From an uncultured Flavobacteriales bacterium (GTDB taxonomy: Bacteria; Bacteroidota; Bacteroidia; Flavobacteriales; Weeksellaceae), in the NCBI GenBank assembly GCA_937973555.1, contig CALJKL010000011.1, positions 1 through 64,000 of the forward strand: a stretch of 64,000 nt of DNA, written 5' to 3'. A program made the position numbers and the translations under genes. This document shows, in pieces, positions 33,412 through 42,318 of the stretch (positions are counted from its first letter, which is position 1; every line of letters starts with the position of its first letter). Under the pieces are notes generated by a model. The model did not search any database and was not told the DNA's origin. It saw nothing but the letters and a program-made list of their open reading frames with translations.

Positions 33412-34044
33412 TTATTTGATTTCAGTGATGAATTTATCTTTTGGTTTTCTTACTTTAACCAGGTTTTCTAACCAATCTTTTTCAGAATCTCTATAGCCGA
33501 TAGGTAAGATTAGCACACTCTTCAATCCTTTTTCGTTAAGACCAAGAATTTCATCTACCTTTGATGGGTTGAATCCTTCCATTGGGGTTGCATCTACGCC
33601 TTCGAAAGCAGCAGCAATAATCGCAGCACCAAATGCAATGTAAGCTTGTTTTGCAGTGTGAACGAAGTTCTCATCAGCAGGTCTGTTTACATAAGAATTT
33701 AACAAGAATTGTCTGTAGTTTTCCCAACCTTCATTGGTGCCCCCTCTTAATTCATTGGTTAAATCGAACATGTAGTTGATTCTTTCTGTAGTGTAAGTAT
33801 CCCAAGCCGCAAATACCAAAAGGTGAGAACAATCTGCCACTTGAGGCTGATTGCTAGCTGCTTCTTTCAACTTTTCTTTAGTTTCTTGATTGGTAACCAC
33901 AAAAATTTCAAAAGGCTGTAATCCGCTTGAAGTTGGTGCCAATCTTGCAGCCTCCAAAATTCTGTCGATTTTTTCCTGTTCTACTTTTTTTCCGTTCATT
34001 GCCTTTGCGGCATATCTCCACTGTAATTTATTTAATAATTCCAT
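33412..34044 (-). CDS. NAD(P)H-dependent nitroreductase family oxidoreductase
   Basis: FMN enzyme of the NfsB/YfkO type, 210 aa. N-terminal LNKLQWRYAAKAMNGKKVEQEKIDRILEAARLAPTSSGLQPF matches the family start (R-x-x-x-K and P-S-S-x-x-x-Q-P for FMN phosphate). Then AYIAFGAAIIAAAFEGVDATPMEGF and the C-terminal VLPIGYRDSEKDWL for FMN binding. It reduces nitroaromatics or quinones in related species; the natural substrate is unknown. Confidence 0.92.
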   Translation of the reverse strand: MELLNKLQWRYAAKAMNGKKVEQEKIDRILEAARLAPTSSGLQPFEIFVVTNQETKEKLKEAASNQPQVADCSHLLVFAAWDTYTTERINYMFDLTNELRGGTNEGWENYRQFLLNSYVNRPADENFVHTAKQAYIAFGAAIIAAAFEGVDATPMEGFNPSKVDEILGLNEKGLKSVLILPIGYRDSEKDWLENLVKVRKPKDKFITEIK

Positions 34045-34103
34045 ATAAATTTATTTTTAACGCGAATTTACGAAGTTTCATCAACGAATGTCATTGATAT
34101 ATG

Positions 34104-35615
34104 TTAAGATTTTTGATTAAGAAGCAGTAGAGGATCTATGTATTCTCTATCATTGCTAAGACGCGGCACCTTGTTTTGTCCGCCCAATTTACCTCGAGAT
34201 TCCAGCCAACGGTAGAAAAGTTGAGGTTTTGCAGCATGAATAACGGGAGGATTCAAAGTTATGTTTTGATAGCGCTTGGCTTCGTAATCAGAATTTACAG
34301 TTTTTAGAGTTTCATCAAATATGTTTGAAAATACTTCAAAATTATCCGGATGTTGAGAAAATTCTATCAACCATTCATGCGCACCAGATTTTCCTTCACG
34401 CATATAGACAGGTGCCCCAGTATAATCTGTAACATGAGCATTGGTGGCATCGCAAGCCTTTTTAAGGGCGGTTTCTACGTTGTCTATCATCAGCTCTTCG
34501 CCAAAGGCATTAATGTAATGTTTTGTTCTACCAGAAATCTGAATTCTATGAGGGGCCAGAGAAGTAAATCTTACGGTGTCCCCAATCAAATAACGCCATA
34601 ATCCACCATTGGTGGAAATCACAACGGCATAATTTTTACCCAATTCTACCTCTTCCAGCGGAATGGCTTGTAGGTTGTTGCGGTCAAATTTATCCATTGG
34701 GATAAACTCGTAAAAGATACCGTAATCCAGCATCAGCAACATTTCGTCACTGCCACTTCTATCTTGTATGCCAAAAAATCCTTCAGAGGCGTTGTATATT
34801 TCGTAATAGTTGATGTCTTTTCCGATGAGGTTTTTATATTGTTCGCGGTAAGGTTTGAAACTGATGCCTCCATGGAAAAACACTTCTAGATTTGGAAACA
34901 CCTTAGAAATATTGCCTTTTCCGGTTTCTACAAGAATTCTTTGCAGCAAAACCATCATCCAACTTGGCACTCCGGTAAGACTACCCACATCTTGGTTTTT
35001 AACTTCTGAAACAATGGCTTTCAGTTTGGTTTCCCATTCCGATAATAGAGAGGTTTTCTTGCTGGGAACAGTTGTAATTTCTACCCAAAAGGGAAGGTTT
35101 TCTATTAAAATAGCAGAAAGGTCACCAAATTTTGTGTTGAAATCCTGGTACAGTTCTGCACTTCCGCCCAGTCTTAAATTTTTGTTGAGGAACAATTGAT
35201 TTTCAGGATGGTTATTGGCATAAATAGAAATTAAATCTTTGCCAGCTTTGTAATGACAGTCTTCTAAACTTTCAGCAGAAATGGGGATGAATTTACTTTT
35301 GGCATTAGTAGTGCCAGAAGATTTGGCAAACTGACGAATGATGCCCGGCCAAGAAACATCTCGCTGTCCCTGTCTTGCTTTTTCTATATAAGGCTCGAAT
35401 TCTTCATAGTTGACGATGGGCACCTGCTGCTGAAAATCTTGATAAGAGGAAATGTCTTTAAAGCCGTATTTTCTTCCATATTCAGTGTCATCTGCCATGA
35501 ATATTTGGGAGAAAAGAACGCCGTTTTGGGTTTCAATAGGATGTTTCATAAAATTCTGAATCTGATCTATCCTTTGACGGATAAACCAATTAACAGCCAT
35601 ATTGAAAAGCGCCAT
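34104..35615 (-). CDS. GH3-like acyl-adenylate family protein
   Basis: Member of the GH3 family (plant auxin/jasmonate-amido synthetases), ANL-like adenylating fold; the bacterial role is unknown. I prefer the start at 35615 (503 aa) because the -7 element at 35629-35636 leaves only 4 nt before the ATG at 35624. Motifs: FAKSSGTTNAKSKFIPIS (ATP-binding Ser/Thr-rich loop), VFFHGGISFKPYREQY, YNASEGFFGIQD (adenylate site, about residues 275-286), WRYLIGDTVRFTSL, and a C-terminal INAFGEELMIDNVE. No partner gene suggests its amino-acid or acid substrate. Confidence 0.87.
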   Translation of the reverse strand: MALFNMAVNWFIRQRIDQIQNFMKHPIETQNGVLFSQIFMADDTEYGRKYGFKDISSYQDFQQQVPIVNYEEFEPYIEKARQGQRDVSWPGIIRQFAKSSGTTNAKSKFIPISAESLEDCHYKAGKDLISIYANNHPENQLFLNKNLRLGGSAELYQDFNTKFGDLSAILIENLPFWVEITTVPSKKTSLLSEWETKLKAIVSEVKNQDVGSLTGVPSWMMVLLQRILVETGKGNISKVFPNLEVFFHGGISFKPYREQYKNLIGKDINYYEIYNASEGFFGIQDRSGSDEMLLMLDYGIFYEFIPMDKFDRNNLQAIPLEEVELGKNYAVVISTNGGLWRYLIGDTVRFTSLAPHRIQISGRTKHYINAFGEELMIDNVETALKKACDATNAHVTDYTGAPVYMREGKSGAHEWLIEFSQHPDNFEVFSNIFDETLKTVNSDYEAKRYQNITLNPPVIHAAKPQLFYRWLESRGKLGGQNKVPRLSNDREYIDPLLLLNQKS

Positions 35616-35628
35616 TGTTGCCATTCTT

Positions 35629-35636
35629 CAAATTTA
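35629..35636 (-). promoter_or_regulatory. -7 element of GH3-like gene
   Basis: Minus-strand TAAATTTG, 4 nt before ATG 35624 and 13 nt before ATG 35615. Confidence 0.45.
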
Positions 35637-35667
35637 ACAATTATTTTGAATGATAGTGATTGAAACA

Positions 35668-35699
35668 TAAAAAAATCCGTTCCAAGAAGGAACGGATTT
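35668..35699 (-). terminator. terminator of bacilliredoxin gene
   Basis: Stem AAATCCGTTCC/GGAACGGATTT around AAGAA; on the minus strand it is followed by a run of T (A-tract at 35670-35675 of the plus strand). Confidence 0.8.
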
Positions 35700-35723
35700 A
35701 GTATTTATACTTTTAGAAAGAGA

Positions 35724-36134
35724 TTAGCAAAACTCTTCGTATGCGGCCTGCAAATTGGCAGCAATAGCGCCAGCAGGATTTCCTTCTATGTGATGTCTTT
35801 CTAGCATGTGTACCAATTCGCCATCTTTGAAAAGTGCCACGCAAGGGGAACTAGGAGGAAATGGTGCAAAATGTCTTCTTGCTTCTGCTACAGCCTCGGT
35901 GTCAAACCCTGCAAATACAGTGGTTAAATGGTCTGGTTTTTTGTCTCCCGTTAAAGAGAAAATCACCCCTGGTCTTGCAGCACCTGCCGCACATCCGCAT
36001 ACCGAGTTTACCATAACAAGGGTAGTTCCGGATTGTTTTAATGCTTCATTTACTTCTTCCGGAGTGGTAAGGTCTTGAAAACCTTTATCTGTGAGTTCTG
36101 CCTTCATCGGCATTACCAATTCTGCTGGATACAT
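35724..36134 (-). CDS. BrxA/BrxB family bacilliredoxin
   Basis: Thiol-disulfide protein of the DUF1094/YphP family, 136 aa, thioredoxin-like fold. The active site VNSVCGCAAGAARPG places Cys46 and Cys48 in a CxC motif, as in BrxA/BrxB of Bacillus, which remove bacillithiol from proteins. Flavobacteria such as this often carry the family although their low-molecular-weight thiol is less well known. Single gene with a strong terminator. Confidence 0.9.
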   Translation of the reverse strand: MYPAELVMPMKAELTDKGFQDLTTPEEVNEALKQSGTTLVMVNSVCGCAAGAARPGVIFSLTGDKKPDHLTTVFAGFDTEAVAEARRHFAPFPPSSPCVALFKDGELVHMLERHHIEGNPAGAIAANLQAAYEEFC

Positions 36135-36281
36135 AATTTTTTTGTTTAAAAGTTAATGTTCAAAGTTTTGATATCTGGTTCAAAACTTATTGCAAATTTA
36201 AGGCATAAATTTTAAATAATTCTATTGAAAAAACTTATAAAAATCATGTCAAAAACTTATGAAGACCAAAAGACTCCTAAA

Positions 36282-36728
36282 TTATGACAAAAGCCTTTTC
36301 ACTGTTTCAGCAATAGATTTGCCGTCAGATTTCCCTGCAAGTGTTTTAGAAGCAATTCCCATCACTTTTCCCAAATCTTTAAGCGATTCAGCACCTATTT
36401 CAGCAATGATTTTCGCAATTTCTGCCTCTAGTTCTTCAGCAGAAAGCTGAGCCGGCAAATATTTTTCAATCACTTTCATCTGAGCCACTTCCACTTCTGC
36501 CAAATCAGTTCTGTTTTGAGCTACAAACTGTTCATAAGAATCTTTACGCTGCTTAATCATTTTTTGCAGAATGGCCATTTCCTGTTCGGCAGAAACATCA
36601 GCACCTTTGCTTTCGGTTTTGGCCAAAAGAATCTGTGACTTCACTGCACGAAGAGCATCCAAGGCTACCTTGTCCTTCTCTTTCATGGCCGTTACAATAG
36701 CAGTATTGATGGTTTGTTCTAATGACAT
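36282..36728 (-). CDS. GatB/YqeY domain-containing protein
   Basis: 148-residue helical protein with the YqeY fold, related to the tRNA-binding tail domain of GatB. Features: SLEQTINTAIVTAMKEKDKVALDALRAVKSQI, KMIKQRKDSYEQF, EKYLPAQLSAEEL, and the closing DLGKVMGIASKTLAGKSDGKSI. Its role is unknown; its location immediately after ftsZ is common in flavobacteria. A short hairpin repeat lies in the 43-bp gap to ftsZ. Confidence 0.92.
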   Translation of the reverse strand: MSLEQTINTAIVTAMKEKDKVALDALRAVKSQILLAKTESKGADVSAEQEMAILQKMIKQRKDSYEQFVAQNRTDLAEVEVAQMKVIEKYLPAQLSAEELEAEIAKIIAEIGAESLKDLGKVMGIASKTLAGKSDGKSIAETVKRLLS

Positions 36729-36744
36729 AATTTAATTTAAATAT

Positions 36745-36766
36745 GCTTCGACAAGCTCAGCAAGAC
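36745..36766. repeat. dispersed hairpin repeat, copy 1 (yqeY-ftsZ gap)
   Basis: TGCT, invariant core TCGACAAGCTC, AGCA: arms pair with each other. Shares the 11-nt core with copy 2 at 48838-48857, whose arms differ but also pair. Confidence 0.6.
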
Positions 36767-36771
36767 AAATG

Positions 36772-38727
36772 CTAATCTACGTCTTTATTTAAAAATTTGT
36801 TTTCTCTTAGAAACATTCTTCCGTTGTTTTCAGAAAGAAAATTAGAAATCTGCTGTTGTGAAGCATTTTCATTATTAATATTAATGTTTTTTCTCTTGAA
36901 AGCAGGAATGGTTTCAAACTCGTTTTCGTTTTCTATTGTCTGATAACGAGAGTTGAATTCCTGAAGTTTGTTTCTTCTTTCCTGAACTTTATCCGTTACC
37001 TGAGGTTTTTCGATAATTCTAAAATCTTCAGTTGTTTCTACTTTTCTTTCGATAGAAGTTTCAGCTTCAGGTTTTTCAGTCTCTATTAGCTCATCTACTC
37101 TTCCCTGAAAAGACGGCTTAATGCTATCTGCCTCTTTAGAAAAAGAGAATGTGAACTCTATCGGTCTGTCTTCAACGAAACCTTTCGTTTCTGCTATAGT
37201 AGCTAATGGCTCTTCAGTGTTTTCTTCAGCAACAAAATTTACCTCTTCAATTTTCTCTTCAACAAGAAAGCTTACTTCTTCTGCATTTTCTTCAATGAAA
37301 AAAGAGTTTTCTTCAGCAACCGGTGTTTCAATCTTTTGTTCTTCTGTTTCAAAGCTGAAAGATTGAGATTCTATGACCTCTTCTTCTTCAAAAGTAAAAA
37401 GATCCAAAAGGCTTTCTTCTTGTTGAGGAACTTCCAATGCATGATGACTTTGCTCTATGCTAAGATTTTCTTCTTCCTTAAAATAAATAATTTCTTCTAT
37501 TTCTTCTTCCAAAACAGCTACAGGAGCTTCTTCAGCAAAAAGTTGAGTAGAATTTACGGGAAAATCTGTTTCAGGAGCATCATCTAGAAAAAACAAGCTT
37601 TTTGCTTCGTTTTGAATCGAATTTTCAGTGGTTCTTTCCTGAGTTGAAGAGTTTCCAAAAGGAGACTCTCTTTGGGTCTTTGGCGCTGCAGGAGCGTCGT
37701 CAAGAGATAATCTTATTTTTTCTGGATGACCAGCATATTTTTGATCTTCCGCAGCAAAACCTGTGGCAATCACCAAAACGCTGATGGCATCTCCCAATTC
37801 TGGATCTGTTCCCACCCCGAAAATAATGTCTGCGGTATTGCCTGCTTCACGTTGGATGTGATCGTTAATAGTGCCGATTTCGTCCATGGTAGCTTCTTCG
37901 TTTCCACTTCTAATAAGAAGGAGAACGTTTTTAGCACCAGTAATTTTATTATCATTTAATAATGGAGAATCCAATGCCTTTCTTACCGCTTCTTCTGCTT
38001 TGTTTTCGCCGGTAGCGGTTCCGGTAGACATTAGTGCAGTTCCTGAATTTTGTAATACAGAACGTGCATCTCTAAAGTCTATATTTACATCAAAATAACC
38101 AGTGATTACTTCCGCCATACCTTTTGCAGCATTGGCTAACACTTCATCTGCTTTTGAAAAACCTGATTTGAAACCTAAGTTGCCAAATTGCTGACGAAGT
38201 TTATCGTTATTGATTACAATCAATGAATCTACATTATTTCTAAGTTTTTCTAAACCATTTTCTGCTTGGTCTAGTCTTCTTTTTCCTTCAAAACTAAAAG
38301 GTACGGTAACAATACCTATGGTAAGGATGCCCATGTCTTTTGCGGTTTTGGCAATAACAGGGGCCGCTCCGGTACCAGTACCACCACCCATTCCGGCAGT
38401 TACAAATACCATTTTGGTATTGTGAGATAAAACAGCTTTTATCTCATCGATACTTTCTAATGCCGCTTTTTCACCAACTTCCGGATCTGCACCAGCGCCC
38501 AATCCTTCTGTAATGGCTGCGCCCAACTGTACTTTAGTAGAAATAGGGTTGTTGTCTAGCGTTTGGGAATCTGTGTTACAAATGATGAAATCAACACCAT
38601 GAATTCCTTTTTCGTACATGTGCTTCAATGCATTGTTGCCACCGCCACCAACGCCGATTACTTTAATAATTGAAGAATTTCCTTTTGGCAGATCAAATGA
38701 AAATCCTGTGTTCAATGTATTGTCCAT
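36772..38727 (-). CDS. ftsZ: cell division protein FtsZ
   Basis: Tubulin-like GTPase forming the Z ring. 651 aa, much longer than the 380-400 of E. coli, as in other flavobacteria. Globular domain about 1-330: [30 protein letters not shown] (GTP signature), and the T7 loop [13 protein letters not shown] with catalytic Asp. A Glu-rich linker (about 350-600) contains three 11-residue repeats ([33 protein letters not shown]). The peptide [11 protein letters not shown] resembles the conserved C-terminal FtsA-binding peptide but is followed by 37 further residues ending FLNKDVD. Last division gene of the cluster. Confidence 0.97.
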   Translation of the reverse strand: MDNTLNTGFSFDLPKGNSSIIKVIGVGGGGNNALKHMYEKGIHGVDFIICNTDSQTLDNNPISTKVQLGAAITEGLGAGADPEVGEKAALESIDEIKAVLSHNTKMVFVTAGMGGGTGTGAAPVIAKTAKDMGILTIGIVTVPFSFEGKRRLDQAENGLEKLRNNVDSLIVINNDKLRQQFGNLGFKSGFSKADEVLANAAKGMAEVITGYFDVNIDFRDARSVLQNSGTALMSTGTATGENKAEEAVRKALDSPLLNDNKITGAKNVLLLIRSGNEEATMDEIGTINDHIQREAGNTADIIFGVGTDPELGDAISVLVIATGFAAEDQKYAGHPEKIRLSLDDAPAAPKTQRESPFGNSSTQERTTENSIQNEAKSLFFLDDAPETDFPVNSTQLFAEEAPVAVLEEEIEEIIYFKEEENLSIEQSHHALEVPQQEESLLDLFTFEEEEVIESQSFSFETEEQKIETPVAEENSFFIEENAEEVSFLVEEKIEEVNFVAEENTEEPLATIAETKGFVEDRPIEFTFSFSKEADSIKPSFQGRVDELIETEKPEAETSIERKVETTEDFRIIEKPQVTDKVQERRNKLQEFNSRYQTIENENEFETIPAFKRKNININNENASQQQISNFLSENNGRMFLRENKFLNKDVD

Positions 38728-38773
38728 ATTTATTTTGATGTAGTTTTATGTTATTGATAGTTTTAATTTAGAG

Positions 38774-40132
38774 TTATTCTACCTCTTCAAAGAATTTTTT
38801 TACTTTTTCGAGAATAGATTGCCCAAAGGTAGGCTTTGCGTTCTTAATTTCCTCGGTTTTTGGCGTTGTGTTTTCCACAATAATGCTTTGTTCCTCGGCT
38901 TTTGTTTCAGTTTCGGCAACATTTTGAACTTTTGGTTCTTCTATTACTTCTTCATCAGTAAATCTTCTATCGTTTATTTTTAAACTTTCCATCAATAAAC
39001 CGATAGAGGTTGCAAACTCTGGCGACTTCAGGTATTGGTTTTTGTCATTAGCAATATATTCATTGGCAAAACCAATTCTGCTGTCGAAGCCGGTGATGAA
39101 GTTGGCCAACTGACGAAGGTTTTTAAGATTAGAGCCTCCACCTGTTAATACTACTCCAGCAATCAGTTTTCTTTTCTGTTCATAGGCTCCATATGCCTTC
39201 AATTCTGTATTTACCATTTCCAATATTTCTTCTACCCTTGCATTGATGATGCTGGCCAAAGATTTAAGGGAAATTTCTTTGTCTGATCTTCCGTGTAAAC
39301 CGGGTATGGTAACAAATGTAGAATCCTTTTCCAATTCTGGTACGGCAGACCCAAATTTTACTTTCAGTTGTTCTGCATGTTTTTCGATGATGGAACAGCC
39401 TTCCTTAATATCATCGGTAATAATGCCTCCGCCATAAGGGATTACGCAGGTGTGGCGAATGATGTTGTCTTTGAAAATAGCGATGTCTGTAGTCCCCCCA
39501 CCGATATCGATGATGGCTACGCCTGCTTCTTTTTCTTCTTTGGTAAGAACAGCCTCAGAAGAAGCAAGAGGTTCTAAAGTAAGGGCTTCCATTTCAAGAC
39601 CAGCTTCCTTTACACATCTAGCGATATTTCTGATGCTGCCCATTTGGCCCACTACTACATGGAAATTAGCTTCCAGACGTTTTCCGTGCATACCTATCGG
39701 CTCTTGGATTTCGCCCTCAGAGTCTACTTTATATTCTTGAGGAAGCACATGGATGATTTCTTCACCGGGAAGCATCACCAGTTTTTTCACTTGGTCTTTC
39801 AACGCTTCAATATCATCTTCTGTAATATATTTGTCTGGATTTTCGCGCATGATGTAATCAGAATGTTGCAAACTGCGGATGTGTTTTCCTGCAATGCCAA
39901 CTGTTACATTTTTAATGGTAACGCCAGCCGATTTTTCTGCTTCCGAAACGGCGGCTTTTATTGAACTGATGGTTTGGGAAATATTGTTCACGATTCCTTT
40001 GTGAACCCCTAAACTTTTACTTTTTCCAACGCCTAAAACTTCAATTTTTCCATGGGCGTTTTTTCTCCCGACAATGGCTACAATCTTGGTGGTACCAATA
40101 TCTAAGCCTACTGAATAGTTATTTGTTTCCAT
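38774..40132 (-). CDS. ftsA: cell division protein FtsA
   Basis: Actin-like membrane tether of the Z ring, 452 aa. Nucleotide motifs: VGLDIGTTKIVAIVG (8-22), AIIDIGGGTTDIAIF, VVLTGGGSNLKNL. A disordered acidic linker (about 385-430) leads to a C-terminal amphipathic helix, ILEKVKKFFEEVE, that should insert in the membrane. Between ftsQ and ftsZ in the dcw cluster. Confidence 0.97.
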   Translation of the reverse strand: METNNYSVGLDIGTTKIVAIVGRKNAHGKIEVLGVGKSKSLGVHKGIVNNISQTISSIKAAVSEAEKSAGVTIKNVTVGIAGKHIRSLQHSDYIMRENPDKYITEDDIEALKDQVKKLVMLPGEEIIHVLPQEYKVDSEGEIQEPIGMHGKRLEANFHVVVGQMGSIRNIARCVKEAGLEMEALTLEPLASSEAVLTKEEKEAGVAIIDIGGGTTDIAIFKDNIIRHTCVIPYGGGIITDDIKEGCSIIEKHAEQLKVKFGSAVPELEKDSTFVTIPGLHGRSDKEISLKSLASIINARVEEILEMVNTELKAYGAYEQKRKLIAGVVLTGGGSNLKNLRQLANFITGFDSRIGFANEYIANDKNQYLKSPEFATSIGLLMESLKINDRRFTDEEVIEEPKVQNVAETETKAEEQSIIVENTTPKTEEIKNAKPTFGQSILEKVKKFFEEVE

Positions 40133-40151
40133 ATATTGCTGTTCTCTTTTT

Positions 40152-40961
40152 TTAATTAGTTTTTTTTACCTCCGGTGTTGGTGTTATTATTTTCGGTACT
40201 TCCGATTTTGGCGTCTCTAAAACCATGCTGTCATCGGGCTTAAATCCCGGATTTAAAGTAGTAATAATCTGATTATCATACTTTACAGAAATTTTAGAAT
40301 ATTTTACAGGGTCCTGAAAAACCAGATATTTCTCTACAAAAGTTTTGAATCCTTTTACCTTAAAATCTATTCTGTCCAGATCTCCTATTTCTACTTTATA
40401 ATGCCCATCATTGGTGATGAGATTATAATTGCCGTTTTCTTTGGTAATTCCTACAAAAAAATTTCTACTGAAAGGATCTTTGTCTATTTTATGAATAAGC
40501 TCTACCAATTTTTTGTATTCACTTTTCTTTACATCTCCTGCTACCAACATGCATGGATGGGAGTAATTTTTGGAAATAGGAAATTCTACTCCTTTATTGT
40601 CTACATAAAACCCTTTTCCGCCATTGCTTAGTCTAAAAATCGGAACTCTCTGTTTAATGTCCAGGTTCAGTTTTCCGTTAAGGTTCAGATAAACATTGGC
40701 GCTATCTATAGCGGGCAACTCATTGAGCTTTTTCTCTAAACTCGGGATGTCAATATCACCCACTTTTTTGGTGGTATTGTATCTTTCCACTAAAGTTCTG
40801 ATGTCCTTCTCATCAATAAAATATACCGGAGATTCCTTAGACATATTCACCGAAATTTTGTCCATAGGCTTTTCATTGAACCTCTTCAAAGAGAAACTCA
40901 ATAGGAATCCAAAGACCACTACAGTTACCAATATTTTAAGAATTCTCCACTTGTTTTTCAT
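40152..40961 (-). CDS. ftsQ: cell division protein FtsQ/DivIB-like
   Basis: Bitopic divisome protein, 269 aa: cytoplasmic start, transmembrane helix (about 8-25, ILVTVVVFGFLLSFSL), POTRA-like region (about 40-115, FIDEKDIRTLVERYN and IDIPSLEKKLNELPAIDSANVYLNLNGKL), then the FtsQ beta domain. The C-terminal 25 residues are Pro/Lys-rich. Low conservation; identification depends on the domain order and the murC-ftsQ-ftsA position. Confidence 0.88.
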   Translation of the reverse strand: MKNKWRILKILVTVVVFGFLLSFSLKRFNEKPMDKISVNMSKESPVYFIDEKDIRTLVERYNTTKKVGDIDIPSLEKKLNELPAIDSANVYLNLNGKLNLDIKQRVPIFRLSNGGKGFYVDNKGVEFPISKNYSHPCMLVAGDVKKSEYKKLVELIHKIDKDPFSRNFFVGITKENGNYNLITNDGHYKVEIGDLDRIDFKVKGFKTFVEKYLVFQDPVKYSKISVKYDNQIITTLNPGFKPDDSMVLETPKSEVPKIITPTPEVKKTN

Positions 40962-40962
40962 C

Positions 40963-42309
40963 TTATTTTTGAGCTAGCCATTCTACAATTTCATCATACA
41001 GAGTATCTATGTTTCCTGCACCTACCGTGAGTAGAATGTCAAATTCTTTTTCTTTTATCTTGTTAAAAGCTTCGCTTAATGCACAAACTTCTTTTTTATT
41101 TAATTTCACTTTTTCTGAAAGCCATGCTGAGGTAACGCCTTCAAAATCTTTCTGTAATTCCCTTGCAGGATAAATATCCAACAATAACAATTCATCTGCC
41201 TGAGCTAGGCTTTCAGCAAAACCGTCAGCAAAATCTCGGGTTCTGCTGAATAAATGCGGCTGAAAGGCCACCAACAGTTTTTTGCCTGGGTTGAAGGTTT
41301 TTATTGACCCTATTACTGCGTTCAGTTCGGTAGGATGGTGGGCATAATCGTCTACATAGATCTTTCCGTTTTCAAAAGTATGCTTGGTATAGCGTCTTTT
41401 AATGCCTTTGAAACTGGAAATACCTTCTTGAATGGCCGTAAAATCTGCCCCCAAATTATGCAATACCGCAATAGCAGCCGTAGCATTTTCTACATTGTGA
41501 ATTCCCGGAATCTGCCATGCAAATTCTATCGTTTGGTCTCCCGCATGAAAGTCGAACAACATCCAATCGTCTACAATATGCAGATTGTCCGAATAATAAT
41601 CTGCTTCTTCATTTACCGCATAGGTTTTACAAGGTCTGCCGATATGTATGCCTTTTCTTACAAAAAGCTGGTCGTTTTCCGGCACCAAATCTGCAAAATC
41701 CTTAAAGCCTTTCTCTATGGTTTCCGTATCGCCATAAATATCTAAATGGTCTGCATCAATGGAAGTAATAATGGCCCAATCCGGAGAAAGGTTCAAGAAA
41801 CTTCTGTCGTATTCATCAGCTTCCAAAACAGACATTTCTGTTCCGTTGTAGATGAAATTCGATTTATAATTTTCTGCAATTCCTCCCAAAAATCCAGAGA
41901 AAGGAAGATTGGCCACTTTGCAAAGGTGTGCTACCAAACTAGAAGTGGTGGTTTTGCCATGGGTGCCTGCCACTGCTATACATTCTGTGTCTTCGGTAAT
42001 CATACCCAATACTTTGGCACGTTTCAGTACTTCAAATCTGTTTTCATTAAAGTAATCTAAAATCCCTAATACTTTTATAGCAGGGGTGTAAATCACCAAA
42101 GTGTCTTCTTTTTTCAATGCCGAAACCTTTTCGTCAATCCTGTCTTCGAAAGAAATGGCAATGCCTTCCTTCTGAAGTTCTGCGGTGAGTTTGGTTTCCG
42201 TTTTATCGTAGCCCCAAACAGTTTTGCCGGCAGCATGGAAATATCTCGCCAAAGCAGACATCCCAATTCCACCGATTCCTACAAAATAAAAGTTGTTGTA
42301 TGCTTTCAT
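40963..42309 (-). CDS. murC: UDP-N-acetylmuramate--L-alanine ligase
   Basis: Adds L-Ala to UDP-MurNAc. 448 aa, Mur ligase: FVGIGGIGMSALARY (8-22, UDP-binding), VAGTHGKTTTSSL (P-loop, about 112-124), EADEYDRSFLNL, DADHLDIYGD, and the C-terminal domain with DDYAHHPTELNAVI. Ends 2 bp before ftsQ; starts 9 bp after murG. Confidence 0.97.
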   Translation of the reverse strand: MKAYNNFYFVGIGGIGMSALARYFHAAGKTVWGYDKTETKLTAELQKEGIAISFEDRIDEKVSALKKEDTLVIYTPAIKVLGILDYFNENRFEVLKRAKVLGMITEDTECIAVAGTHGKTTTSSLVAHLCKVANLPFSGFLGGIAENYKSNFIYNGTEMSVLEADEYDRSFLNLSPDWAIITSIDADHLDIYGDTETIEKGFKDFADLVPENDQLFVRKGIHIGRPCKTYAVNEEADYYSDNLHIVDDWMLFDFHAGDQTIEFAWQIPGIHNVENATAAIAVLHNLGADFTAIQEGISSFKGIKRRYTKHTFENGKIYVDDYAHHPTELNAVIGSIKTFNPGKKLLVAFQPHLFSRTRDFADGFAESLAQADELLLLDIYPARELQKDFEGVTSAWLSEKVKLNKKEVCALSEAFNKIKEKEFDILLTVGAGNIDTLYDEIVEWLAQK

Positions 42310-42318
42310 CTTTTCTGT

